This document shows positions 23,713 to 30,150 of a stretch of DNA of 31,602 nucleotides, one piece after another. The notes beneath the pieces are model-generated. The model had not been told where the DNA came from. It saw only the letters and a list, made by a program, of their open reading frames with translations, and did no database searches. Source of the stretch: a virus; IMG/VR virus record IMGVR_UViG_3300026257_000010, positions 1 through 31,602 of that record. One strand, given 5' to 3'. Position 1 is the first letter of the stretch, and every line of letters starts with the position of its first letter. Position numbers and translations under genes: made by a program.

Positions 23713-24367
23713 TTTTTTAAATAACTTACAACATTGGGGCGATGCTCTTGCTAAAGTAGAGCATGAGATGAAACATAAGCATGATGACTTTAGACAGGCA
23801 TTAAATCCTAATACAATGGAAGCTGCTATATGGCTAGTTGAAGAACTTAAAAATAGTTTAGGCGACTATATGAAAGAGGAACAATTTAATGTTCTTGTAT
23901 TAAACAGCTGGTTAGGCATTCCTTTAGTTCCTCTCTTATGTGAGAACTTATCCATAGGTGAAATGCACCTAGTTGACATCGATAAAGAAGCTTTAGAGCT
24001 CTCTAAGGTGTTTAATAAGCATTATATAGCAGAAGAATACATAAAAATAAATCACTGGAACATGGACATTCCATTCGCATTTGACGAACTAAATCAATTG
24101 AAGGTTGATGTAGTTATTACAATGGGAGCAGAGCAAATGTATCCATTGAAAGATTTAAAGACAGCAAACAAACATGCTATATTTGCTGTTCAAAACTCTA
24201 ATGTAATAGAAGAGATGTATGGTATTAATTGTGTTGATAGTGAGAAAGCATTAATAGAAAATGCAGGACTAAAAGACACCACATACTCAGGTAAAACAAA
24301 ACAGTTCTATTATGATTGGAACGGGAAGGTCTATTTTGATAGGTTCATGGCAATTGGCACGAAATAA
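23699..24367 (+). CDS. SAM-dependent methyltransferase-like protein, 222 aa
   Basis: The central region reads NVLVLNSWLGIPLVPLL (residues 64-80), where class I methyltransferases have the glycine-rich SAM loop, followed by MHLVDIDKEALELSK with acidic residues at the end of strand 2 (D93, D95). A further strand, VDVVITMGAEQMYP, fits motif IV. The canonical GxGxG is not present, so activity is uncertain. The ATG at 23699 is preferred to one at 23642 because the longer form would lie deep inside the fourth glycosyltransferase gene; overlap is then 14 bases. The substrate is unknown; it could be a sugar, protein or small molecule. Confidence 0.65.
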   Translation: MLNFNFLNNLQHWGDALAKVEHEMKHKHDDFRQALNPNTMEAAIWLVEELKNSLGDYMKEEQFNVLVLNSWLGIPLVPLLCENLSIGEMHLVDIDKEALELSKVFNKHYIAEEYIKINHWNMDIPFAFDELNQLKVDVVITMGAEQMYPLKDLKTANKHAIFAVQNSNVIEEMYGINCVDSEKALIENAGLKDTTYSGKTKQFYYDWNGKVYFDRFMAIGTK

Positions 24368-24608
24368 AAGATTACAGAAAGCTTTACACGAAGCAACAGT
24401 AGATACCGCTATTGGAGCAATAATAATGTTTCCTTTAAGTGTGGGTATTATTAAGGCTTGCATTGACTACGCAGGCACCTCAGCTGAGATGGCTGCGTTT
24501 ATAAATTTCTTAGGATTAACTGGTGTTGCTATTGTAAGAAAAGCACTTGTAAGACTTAGGTTTGAGAAAATATATAGAACCCATGATTCCAAAAAAGATG
24601 GGATATAA
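24312..24608 (+). CDS. Small membrane protein, 98 aa
   Basis: There are two hydrophobic segments: TAIGAIIMFPLSVGIIKACI and MAAFINFLGLTGVAIV, followed by a basic RKALVRLRFEKIYR stretch. This arrangement of a charged helix, two membrane helices and a basic C-terminus is common in small marine phage membrane proteins of unknown role. The start is uncertain: ATG at 24312 lacks a clear ribosome site, and TTG at 24354 would give a protein beginning with Ala-Arg-Asn-Lys and a shorter overlap with the preceding gene. Its 3' end overlaps the opposing gene by 53 bases. Confidence 0.6.
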   Translation: MIGTGRSILIGSWQLARNKRLQKALHEATVDTAIGAIIMFPLSVGIIKACIDYAGTSAEMAAFINFLGLTGVAIVRKALVRLRFEKIYRTHDSKKDGI

Positions 24609-24750
24609 ATTCAAAGGCCATAAAAGCTAATATTATTAGCGTCAAAGCTACAGCTGCTTTAAACATAAACATCAATATATCTGGTGCAAATTTAATTACA
24701 AAATATAATAATGTTATAAAGCCTATTACTTGTAATGTTCCTTCCATCAT
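24556..24750 (-). CDS. Small membrane protein, 64 aa
   Basis: This protein is almost wholly hydrophobic: VIGFITLLYFVIKFAPDILM and then AAVALTLIILAFMAFEFISH, giving two probable membrane helices. No enzyme motif is present. It starts at a TAATG junction with the ligase stop, so it is the last gene of a three-gene operon driven from the early-type promoter near 26350. A holin-like or membrane-anchoring role is possible but unsupported. It converges with the plus-strand membrane protein gene and overlaps it. Confidence 0.65.
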   Translation of the reverse strand: MMEGTLQVIGFITLLYFVIKFAPDILMFMFKAAVALTLIILAFMAFEFISHLFWNHGFYIFSQT

Positions 24751-25859
24751 TAGTCGTTCCTTGCTCCTACACCCCAGTCAATTACAACAGGAAATCTAGG
24801 TACTCCGTCAGGGGATAATTCAAAGTATCTACATGTAACCCAAGTAGGTTTAACTTCCTGTTCCAATAAAGTTTTAAGTGTTGCTTGATTGCCTCTAACA
24901 CCACTTTGAAATTGTCTGCCATCACCTAATTCTAGTTTAAAGTGTTTAGCATATCCCGCCCAATTACCTGAGCCTTCTAATACTTCTACAACATCAAACT
25001 CTTCTGTAATGAACTCTTTTCTTTTAAGTAAGTTCTTACTTCTTTTGTTGTCGTAAGGAGCATTGTTACGAACCATTTGGCCTTCATAACCATCTTCGTG
25101 ATAACATGAATATAAAAAATCTAGTTCTTCTTGATTTTCAGCTATAGAAGTAACAACAGTAACTATTGGAAGTTCAAACTCTTGATCTTCTATAAACTTA
25201 ATTCTAGCTAATGTATCTTCTGCTAAACCTCTGCCCCAGTAAGGACAATCATAAACATGATACTCAACAAGTTTTTGACATTCTGTTGCTTCTTCTGGAG
25301 TAGGTTTTACTTTCCTAACAAGACTTGTAATCTTGTTAAAGTCTTCTTTTAATTTGTGATTGTAAAGTTCACCATCTAAAATAGCATCAGGATATTCTAC
25401 AAAGAACGCTTGTAGTTCAAAATGTATATGATCACAAGTTGTAATTGCTTTACCTGCTCTTGTGTAAAGTCCATCTTTTCTTGCAATACATCTAATACCA
25501 TCTAACTTAGGTTGACTAATACCACTTGACTGTGGCCTTTTTGTATAGTCATGAGCTAACATTGGTTTGAACTTATCGTAAGTATCAACCTTTGAAATGT
25601 CTTCAAAGTATTCTTTTTCTACTTTCTTATCCCACATTGCCTGTGCTTCTTTTTGTGCTTGTTCAGCATCTGTAGTAGCATTTGCTTTGCCTGTGTTCTT
25701 GCCTGTAGCATCTTTCCAACCACTTGTAACTAGGTTGCCGTCTTTTATACCAGCAATAGTTCTAGTAGCATTCATTACGCCATTAGAATATTCAACTGTC
25801 AGTTCACGAATGTTTCCGTTCGTGTCTCTTTTGTAGAGTGTTGGTAAAGGAAATATCAT
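24750..25859 (-). CDS. ATP-dependent DNA ligase, 369 aa
   Basis: This enzyme seals nicks in duplex DNA during replication and repair. The nucleotidyltransferase motifs are intact: motif I KLDG with lysine K118 as adenylation site, motif III DGELY (162-166), motif IV EGQMVRN (259-265) and motif V LLKRKEF (277-283, K279 and K281). An OB-like domain (about 288-365) follows. Residues 1-85 form an extra N-terminal domain (LYKRDTNGNIRELTVEY, then GKANATTDAEQAQKEA) that I recall from other phage ligases and that resembles a WGR-type DNA-binding domain. It is shorter than T4 gp30 (487 aa). It overlaps both neighbours by one base (TAATG). Confidence 0.93.
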   Translation of the reverse strand: MIFPLPTLYKRDTNGNIRELTVEYSNGVMNATRTIAGIKDGNLVTSGWKDATGKNTGKANATTDAEQAQKEAQAMWDKKVEKEYFEDISKVDTYDKFKPMLAHDYTKRPQSSGISQPKLDGIRCIARKDGLYTRAGKAITTCDHIHFELQAFFVEYPDAILDGELYNHKLKEDFNKITSLVRKVKPTPEEATECQKLVEYHVYDCPYWGRGLAEDTLARIKFIEDQEFELPIVTVVTSIAENQEELDFLYSCYHEDGYEGQMVRNNAPYDNKRSKNLLKRKEFITEEFDVVEVLEGSGNWAGYAKHFKLELGDGRQFQSGVRGNQATLKTLLEQEVKPTWVTCRYFELSPDGVPRFPVVIDWGVGARND

Positions 25860-26290
25860 TACGCTGCCTCCGCTATTTTTGCTAGTCTTTCGTCTCTGTA
25901 AGCCAGGGCGTCATCACCTAAGTAAATGTTACCGTCGTCTGCTCTGTAAAGAGTTTCAAGATTTGCACTCTGGTCCTTTTGTTTTTGTAAGAGTGAAAAC
26001 TCTGCTTGTTCTAAAGTTATAGCACCAATTTGAACAAAGTCTAAAAGCATGTCTTGAAATGGAACTTCACCATTTGATTTCCATACTGTAAGCCCATCTA
26101 CTTGAGCTGTGTCTTGGAATTTTGTTTCAATAGAATTATCATAAGAATAACCACTTGGTGATGTTCTTATTTGGTTTTTGTAAAGAACATTGCCTGTAAA
26201 AGTTTTGTTCTCATCATGGATGCTGGCCATACCCCATCTTTCTTTGTTAACAGTCTCGCCTGCTATTTTTACTGTGTCATCTAGTATCAT
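25859..26290 (-). CDS. Hypothetical early protein, 143 aa
   Basis: I do not recognise this protein. The residues suggest a mixed alpha/beta fold: a strand-rich N-terminal part (residues 1-75, with KERWGMASIHDENKTFTGNVL), then helices (LLDFVQIGAITLEQAEF and DDALAYRDERLAKIAEAA). There are no cysteines, membrane segments or signal peptide. It is the first gene of the ligase operon, with GAGGA before the ATG and the sigma70-like promoter starting about 30 bases upstream. Its place suggests a role in early replication or repair. Confidence 0.75.
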   Translation of the reverse strand: MILDDTVKIAGETVNKERWGMASIHDENKTFTGNVLYKNQIRTSPSGYSYDNSIETKFQDTAQVDGLTVWKSNGEVPFQDMLLDFVQIGAITLEQAEFSLLQKQKDQSANLETLYRADDGNIYLGDDALAYRDERLAKIAEAA

Positions 26291-26321
26291 AAAGTCCTCA
26301 CTTTTTATTGTTTATGCTTAC

Positions 26322-26350
26322 ATTATGCACTCTTACGAACCATAAATCAA
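26322..26350 (-). promoter_or_regulatory. Sigma70-like (early) promoter for the ligase operon
   Basis: On the minus strand TTGATT (26350-26345) is followed after exactly 17 bases by CATAAT (26327-26322), matching 4 of 6 and 5 of 6 consensus bases. The start point would fall near 26315, giving a leader of about 25 bases to the ATG at 26290. It is the clearest host-type promoter in the window and contrasts with the late boxes elsewhere. The adjoining 26350-26395 is A/T-homopolymer-rich and may be an UP-like element. Confidence 0.7.
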
Positions 26351-26395
26351 GCATTTTTTAGGGTTTTTTGAAATCTTTTTTCTAAGATCAAGGAC

Positions 26396-27043
26396 TTAGG
26401 AGAAATCTAATGGATCTTCTCCTGAAATATCACTAATCATGTCCCTCCACATGTCGATATTAGGGATTACGAACCCTAATGTAAGCCTAGGTTCGTATGT
26501 TCCAGCACAATGATAGTAAACTTTATCAGGTTCTCTGCCCCTTCCAAAGTATCCTACTTTGCCACACCAGCCTCCTGGATCTAACATTTTAACGACTTCA
26601 TGCGTGGCAGGATCTCTATAATTAAAGAACCCACCACCATTTTTTGTGTATGATAATAATATATTATATCCATGTGCGTTCCAGTTATTGTGCCAACCCA
26701 TGAATCCGTTTTTAGGATAATACACATGGACGGCCTCGTTGCGAGCGCCTAACCATGAACACAATTCTGTAGACATTTCTAAATATTTCTCTTGAAATTC
26801 GCCTGGTAAATTACCACCCTTTAAATCATAACTGTATGATATTTCCGGATAGCCTATATGCTGTCCATCTTTTTTTACTATCTCTTCTAGATATTCATCT
26901 GAACAGGCATGTTCAATTGTATTTGTATTCTTTTCATTTTCTTTGGCTTTTTGATTCAGCCAATTAAGTTCTTGCCTGAAGAACCATTCAGTATAAGGCG
27001 TTAATATTTCTAAAACTTCGTCTGATATACTAATCCATCGCAT
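26396..27043 (-). CDS. 2-oxoglutarate/Fe(II)-dependent oxygenase, 215 aa
   Basis: This is a putative hydroxylase using Fe(II), O2 and 2-oxoglutarate. The double-stranded beta-helix core is visible: GWHNNWNAHGYNILLSY (residues 116-132) with first ligand H118, GGGFFNYRDP, a strand with GWCGKVGYFG, then YYHCAGTYEPRLTLGF with distal H178 and R186, the usual 2-oxoglutarate anchor. The second ligand of HxD/E would be N120, which is unusual. It joins the glycosyltransferase gene by a TAATG overlap and probably shares the late promoter at 28292. Substrates could be a virion protein, DNA base or glycan; late expression favours a virion protein. Confidence 0.85.
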   Translation of the reverse strand: MRWISISDEVLEILTPYTEWFFRQELNWLNQKAKENEKNTNTIEHACSDEYLEEIVKKDGQHIGYPEISYSYDLKGGNLPGEFQEKYLEMSTELCSWLGARNEAVHVYYPKNGFMGWHNNWNAHGYNILLSYTKNGGGFFNYRDPATHEVVKMLDPGGWCGKVGYFGRGREPDKVYYHCAGTYEPRLTLGFVIPNIDMWRDMISDISGEDPLDFS

Positions 27044-27789
27044 TATTTTCTCTTTAAATGTATTTCATGTTCGGGTATAGTGTAATGCCAAAAAACAATC
27101 TCCTCATCTTCCAATTCACTATCTTTATAACCATTAACAAAATTCCATCTTACATGTAAATCATCTTTCCATTTTACTTTTGTATCGCCATACTCTAATA
27201 ACTTCCACATAGTAAAGGTATCCCATTTTCTTACATCATCAGGATAATCACCTATGTCATTTACATACCCATGATCGTTATGAAGATTTTGTGCAATATA
27301 TTCTCCATACCAATCTTCCATTAACTTAATTGTATGAGGATTATTCCTATATAAAAACCAACCACAATGTGCTGTCATTTCTTCTGTGTTAGATAACTTT
27401 GTTACTTTAGCATTATATGGCCTGATCTTTGTAAACAATAAATCTAAATCATCTGGTAGTTGTTCAAATACATTTTCTACATCTTCATGTTGGCATACCA
27501 TATCAGCATCTAAATAACATGTTATTCCTTTGTATGGTGTGTTACCTAAAGCCCAAAGTTTAGCTCTAATATGTTTAGGCACTTCCCAATGTACTATATA
27601 ATCTGCGTGATTCCAATCACTAGGTTTAATCCATTCTTCATGATCTACGAATACTGTTATGTGTGCTTCAGGCCAAAAGAGTTTTACAGACTCTGCACAC
27701 TCTATTGCTGCTTTGTAGAACCTCTCTTTTAAAGATGCTACTATTATGAATCCGTTCTCAGGAAACTCTTCAGGATTCCTTTTGTTCAT
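27043..27789 (-). CDS. Glycosyltransferase-like protein 5 (DAD motif), 248 aa
   Basis: This is a GT-A-type sugar transferase. NGFIIVASLKERFYKAAIE starts the nucleotide-binding fold, ITVFVDHEEW follows, and ITCYLDADMVCQ carries DxD at 94-96. Later segments are HCGWFLYRN (about 136-144), KWDTFTMWKLLEY and VFWHYT near the C-terminus, a usual place for a metal-binding His. It is related in plan to the four plus-strand proteins but clearly more distant. GGAG precedes the ATG by seven bases. The stop overlaps the oxygenase ATG. The pairing of hydroxylase and glycosyltransferase in one late operon suggests hydroxylation followed by sugar addition; this is inference. Confidence 0.85.
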   Translation of the reverse strand: MNKRNPEEFPENGFIIVASLKERFYKAAIECAESVKLFWPEAHITVFVDHEEWIKPSDWNHADYIVHWEVPKHIRAKLWALGNTPYKGITCYLDADMVCQHEDVENVFEQLPDDLDLLFTKIRPYNAKVTKLSNTEEMTAHCGWFLYRNNPHTIKLMEDWYGEYIAQNLHNDHGYVNDIGDYPDDVRKWDTFTMWKLLEYGDTKVKWKDDLHVRWNFVNGYKDSELEDEEIVFWHYTIPEHEIHLKRK

Positions 27790-28270
27790 CCATTGTCTCC
27801 ATTAATAATATAGTTGTATATGCTTGTACTTCCATAGGAGATTTGGCTTTACGAATTAATCTTTTTAATTTTATGTTGTCTGAATCTTTAACTGCATCTA
27901 TTTCAAATGATTGTAACTTAGCGCCAAATAATTGTTCCTGTTTAGCTCTTACTACTTCTGTTTCTTTTCTTTCAAGTCTTTTCTTTATTTGTTCGTCTCT
28001 ACGCTTAACACCTTCAGCGGTATTTTCGTCTAATACTTCTTCACCAAACTCTTCTAATACTGCTTTGTAATCTGGATTGGTTCCGTCTTTGTCTTGAATA
28101 GATGCAGTAGATTTTCTACCATCTGGATATTCAAGAGTAACGATCATATGTTTGGCCTCCTTATTAGACCAATAAGGATCTTTATATACGAAGTTTTTCT
28201 TTTTGGGTTCGTCTGGGACTGTTGTTATATTACTTGGGTCAATCTCTAGGACGACTTTATCGTTTGCCAT
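27770..28270 (-). CDS. Charged hypothetical protein, 166 aa
   Basis: The function is unknown. It starts with a short variable region, then KKKNFVYKDPYWSNKEAKHMIVTLEYPDGRK (residues 23-53), which looks like a small beta unit, and then a long Lys/Glu/Arg-rich helical or coiled-coil region (about 83-125). The last 40 residues form another helix (LKRLIRKAKSPMEVQAYTTI). It is the first gene behind the late box at 28292-28299, with GGAG before the ATG, and overlaps the glycosyltransferase gene by 20 bases. Its position beside fibre genes suggests a virion or assembly protein. Confidence 0.78.
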   Translation of the reverse strand: MANDKVVLEIDPSNITTVPDEPKKKNFVYKDPYWSNKEAKHMIVTLEYPDGRKSTASIQDKDGTNPDYKAVLEEFGEEVLDENTAEGVKRRDEQIKKRLERKETEVVRAKQEQLFGAKLQSFEIDAVKDSDNIKLKRLIRKAKSPMEVQAYTTILLMETMDEQKES

Positions 28271-28291
28271 ACTATCTCCATAATGTAAACT

Positions 28292-28299
28292 TATTTATA
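28292..28299 (-). promoter_or_regulatory. Late promoter box for the oxygenase/glycosyltransferase operon
   Basis: TATAAATA on the minus strand lies 22 bases before the ATG at 28270, in a 36-base gap. A 6-bp hairpin (ACTGCT/AGCAGT, 28299-28315) abuts it and carries the stop codon of the preceding gene in its loop, but has no T run, so it is not a convincing terminator. Confidence 0.75.
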
Positions 28300-28306
28300 C
28301 TGCTAG

Positions 28307-29596
28307 TTAAGCAGTTCTAAGCCACAATTTTACCGTACTGACTGTTTCGTTTGAAGCTTGAATTGTGTCGCCTGAGTATGTTCCGGAATAATAGCCTGTA
28401 TATGTTCCAGAGTATGTGCCTGCGTATGCTGAGGTTCCTGTGTAAGTACCTGTGTAATCTTTAGCGCCTGTATATGAACCTGCGTATGCTGAGGTTCCAG
28501 TATATGTTCCTGAATAGTTTTTAGCGCCTGTATAATATCCTGTGTAAGTACCTGTATAAGATCCTGTGTATGATGTTCCGGCATAGCCATCATAAGATGC
28601 TGCGTATGTTCCGGAGTAGTTGCCTGAATAAGCTCCTGAATAACCTGATGTTCCTGTGTAAGCTCCAGTATAGTTTTTAGCTCCTGTGTATGAGCCTGCG
28701 TACGCTGATGTTCCTGTGTAAGTCCCAGAATAGTTCTTAGCGCCTGTGTAGTTGCCTGTGTAACCTCCTGTATAGTTACCTGTGTAAGCTCCAGTATAGT
28801 TTGCTGCTGCTACTTCTTTCTTTGTGTCTATGAATGAGCCTTGATCAACCCATGTACCTGAACCAGGAGCACTTGCTTGTAATACATATTTCCCTTTACC
28901 ACTAGAAATCATGTAATTTCTTAAGTTAGGAACCGTCTGTTCCATTTCTGCTACTGTCATTTCTTGTACGCCAGCGCCACCACCTGTTACTTTAAGTGGT
29001 TTGTAATCTGTAACTGCTGCAGTTGTTGCTGCTGTTTTTTGCCAAATCTTATATGCTGTTGTAGTGCCATCTACTTCTGTGTTGTTTAAAGTATATCTAG
29101 CAGTCCATGTTCCGCCTGAAGGAGAACCTGTTGCTAGTTTGTATTGGCCAATAGTGTAATCGCCTTGGGCACACAAATCATCTATTACTTTATCTAAAAT
29201 ATCTGAATCAAGTTCGCCGTCTGTAAACTCATTTATACCGACTGTGCCACTTGTTTCATATCCTAAAGGTCTGTTAGTTACGCTTTCTGATACCACCGTT
29301 TCTACTTGTTTCGCTGTGTAAGTAGTAACTGTAGAACTCGCACCATCTGTTGGGTGCGTTCCTACTGCGTCGTCTCTTACTGTATCTGTTGCTGTACCTA
29401 TAGAAGTACCTGCCCCTGAAGCATCTGTTGTAACATTTAATTCTACAGTACCTGTTCCGTCTGTATTGTCTGCAATATCTTTTGTTAGAATTGCACTGTA
29501 ATACCGTTCGATCTCTGTATCAGTCATTTCTTGTAACCCTTGAAGGTTACTAGAACTAACTGGATATGCTGATGCTTTAATTCTTAGAGGTCTCAT
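28307..29596 (-). CDS. Tail fibre-like protein with Tyr-Thr-Gly repeats, 429 aa
   Basis: The N-terminal part has RPLRIKASAYPVSSSNLQ and LQEMTDTEIERYYSAIL (21-37), a motif echoed at 210-220 as VQEMTVAEMEQ. Residues 227-250 (NYMISSGKGKYVLQASAPG, then SGTW) are of a type I recall from marine T4-like virion proteins. Residues 267-409 are about 30 consecutive units of Tyr-[Thr/Ser/Ala]-Gly-x, some spaced by AKN or TSA. The last 20 residues are ordinary sequence ending KLWLRTA. It is probably an adhesin or fibre. The repeat offers many Tyr, Thr and Ser hydroxyls and sits next to the oxygenase/glycosyltransferase operon. Confidence 0.85.
   Translation of the reverse strand: MRPLRIKASAYPVSSSNLQGLQEMTDTEIERYYSAILTKDIADNTDGTGTVELNVTTDASGAGTSIGTATDTVRDDAVGTHPTDGASSTVTTYTAKQVETVVSESVTNRPLGYETSGTVGINEFTDGELDSDILDKVIDDLCAQGDYTIGQYKLATGSPSGGTWTARYTLNNTEVDGTTTAYKIWQKTAATTAAVTDYKPLKVTGGGAGVQEMTVAEMEQTVPNLRNYMISSGKGKYVLQASAPGSGTWVDQGSFIDTKKEVAAANYTGAYTGNYTGGYTGNYTGAKNYSGTYTGTSAYAGSYTGAKNYTGAYTGTSGYSGAYSGNYSGTYAASYDGYAGTSYTGSYTGTYTGYYTGAKNYSGTYTGTSAYAGSYTGAKDYTGTYTGTSAYAGTYSGTYTGYYSGTYSGDTIQASNETVSTVKLWLRTA
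28367..28798 (-). repeat. Tandem Y-[TSA]-G-x coding repeat
   Basis: About 30 short units of 9 to 18 bases encode Tyr-Thr/Ser/Ala-Gly. A higher-order unit, AKNYSGTYTGTSAYAGSYTG, is present at 28667-28741 and again, with one change at its end, at 28450-28525, 216 bases apart. Copies differ at third positions. Such arrays can change length by slippage or unequal recombination. Confidence 0.9.
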
Positions 29597-29611
29597 TTCT
29601 TTTATTTCCTA

Positions 29612-30142
29612 TTAGTTTACTCTTGTACCAGATGAGTTATAAATGATTACAGGACTTAACCTGTTCCATTTTGTTGCGCTTACTCCTATCAATTTTAATG
29701 AATGCCCAGGGGCCAAATCTACTGCTACGCCCGAACCGCCTGAATCTACTGTTTCTCCTGATATAGGATACACTTTTAGATTGACTGCGGTATCATTTAA
29801 TATAAATGCTTCTAAGCCAGCTGCACAATCTGGAAGTGAAACTCCCTGGTTGGCTGTGGCCGTTGTAACTATATTATATGATTTAGTTAATGCTGTAGCT
29901 CCTGCTAGATCTGAACCTGCTGCTGAAACTGTAGCAGAAGTACTTAAAGTGGAAGAACCACCTATACTTAATGCTCCTGTTGTAGCAACGCTAGTAACAC
30001 TTACAGTCGTTCCTGCAATAGTGCCAAATGTAGCATTGTTGCCTGATTCGTATTTGTCAGTATTAAGATTGGTAAAGTTAGCGTCAACCTCATTATTAGT
30101 AAGAGGACTACCTTTTGCTGATCTTAATGTAATAGTTGCCAT
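29612..30142 (-). CDS. Fibre-like structural protein, 176 aa
   Basis: The N-terminal segment TLRSAKGSPLTNNEVDANF (residues 5-23) begins many marine phage structural proteins. A Thr/Ser/Ala/Gly shaft follows (about 35-85), then a compact beta domain (about 95-160) with TATANQGVSLPDCAAGLEAF, VNLKVYPISGETVDSGG and a LKLIGVSATKWN strand. It ends in IIYNSSGTRVN, nearly the same tail as the 662-aa fibre gene. It is probably a fibre or tail-tip component. AGGAAG precedes the ATG; the 30151 gene lies eight bases upstream. Confidence 0.82.
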   Translation of the reverse strand: MATITLRSAKGSPLTNNEVDANFTNLNTDKYESGNNATFGTIAGTTVSVTSVATTGALSIGGSSTLSTSATVSAAGSDLAGATALTKSYNIVTTATANQGVSLPDCAAGLEAFILNDTAVNLKVYPISGETVDSGGSGVAVDLAPGHSLKLIGVSATKWNRLSPVIIYNSSGTRVN

Positions 30143-30150
30143 TTTTCTTC

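Noticed and set aside
24580-24602. CCCAT/ATGGG inverted repeat near the convergent gene ends as a terminator.
   Set aside because: The stem is only 5 bp, the loop is 13 bases and no T run follows on either strand.
18830-24608. Glycosyltransferases as T4-style DNA glucosyltransferases acting on modified cytosine.
   Set aside because: The motifs differ from what I know of T4 alpha- and beta-glucosyltransferases, and no dCMP hydroxymethylase is visible in this window. It is not excluded, since such a gene could lie outside.
26341-26395. The T-rich stretch downstream of the oxygenase gene as an intrinsic terminator or a small RNA.
   Set aside because: On the minus strand it is A-rich after only a short CTAAG/CTTAG pairing, so there is no stem plus T run. 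It may instead be an upstream element of the adjacent early promoter.
28299-28315. ACTGCT/AGCAGT hairpin at the end of the YTG-repeat gene as a terminator.
   Set aside because: The 6-bp stem is followed on the minus strand by the late box rather than a T run; kept only as a note with the promoter.
28330-28593. A His/Gln/Thr repeat protein read in another frame within the YTG-repeat gene.
   Set aside because: It is a frame-shifted reading of the same DNA repeat and lacks a ribosome site; the YTG frame continues into conserved N- and C-terminal parts.
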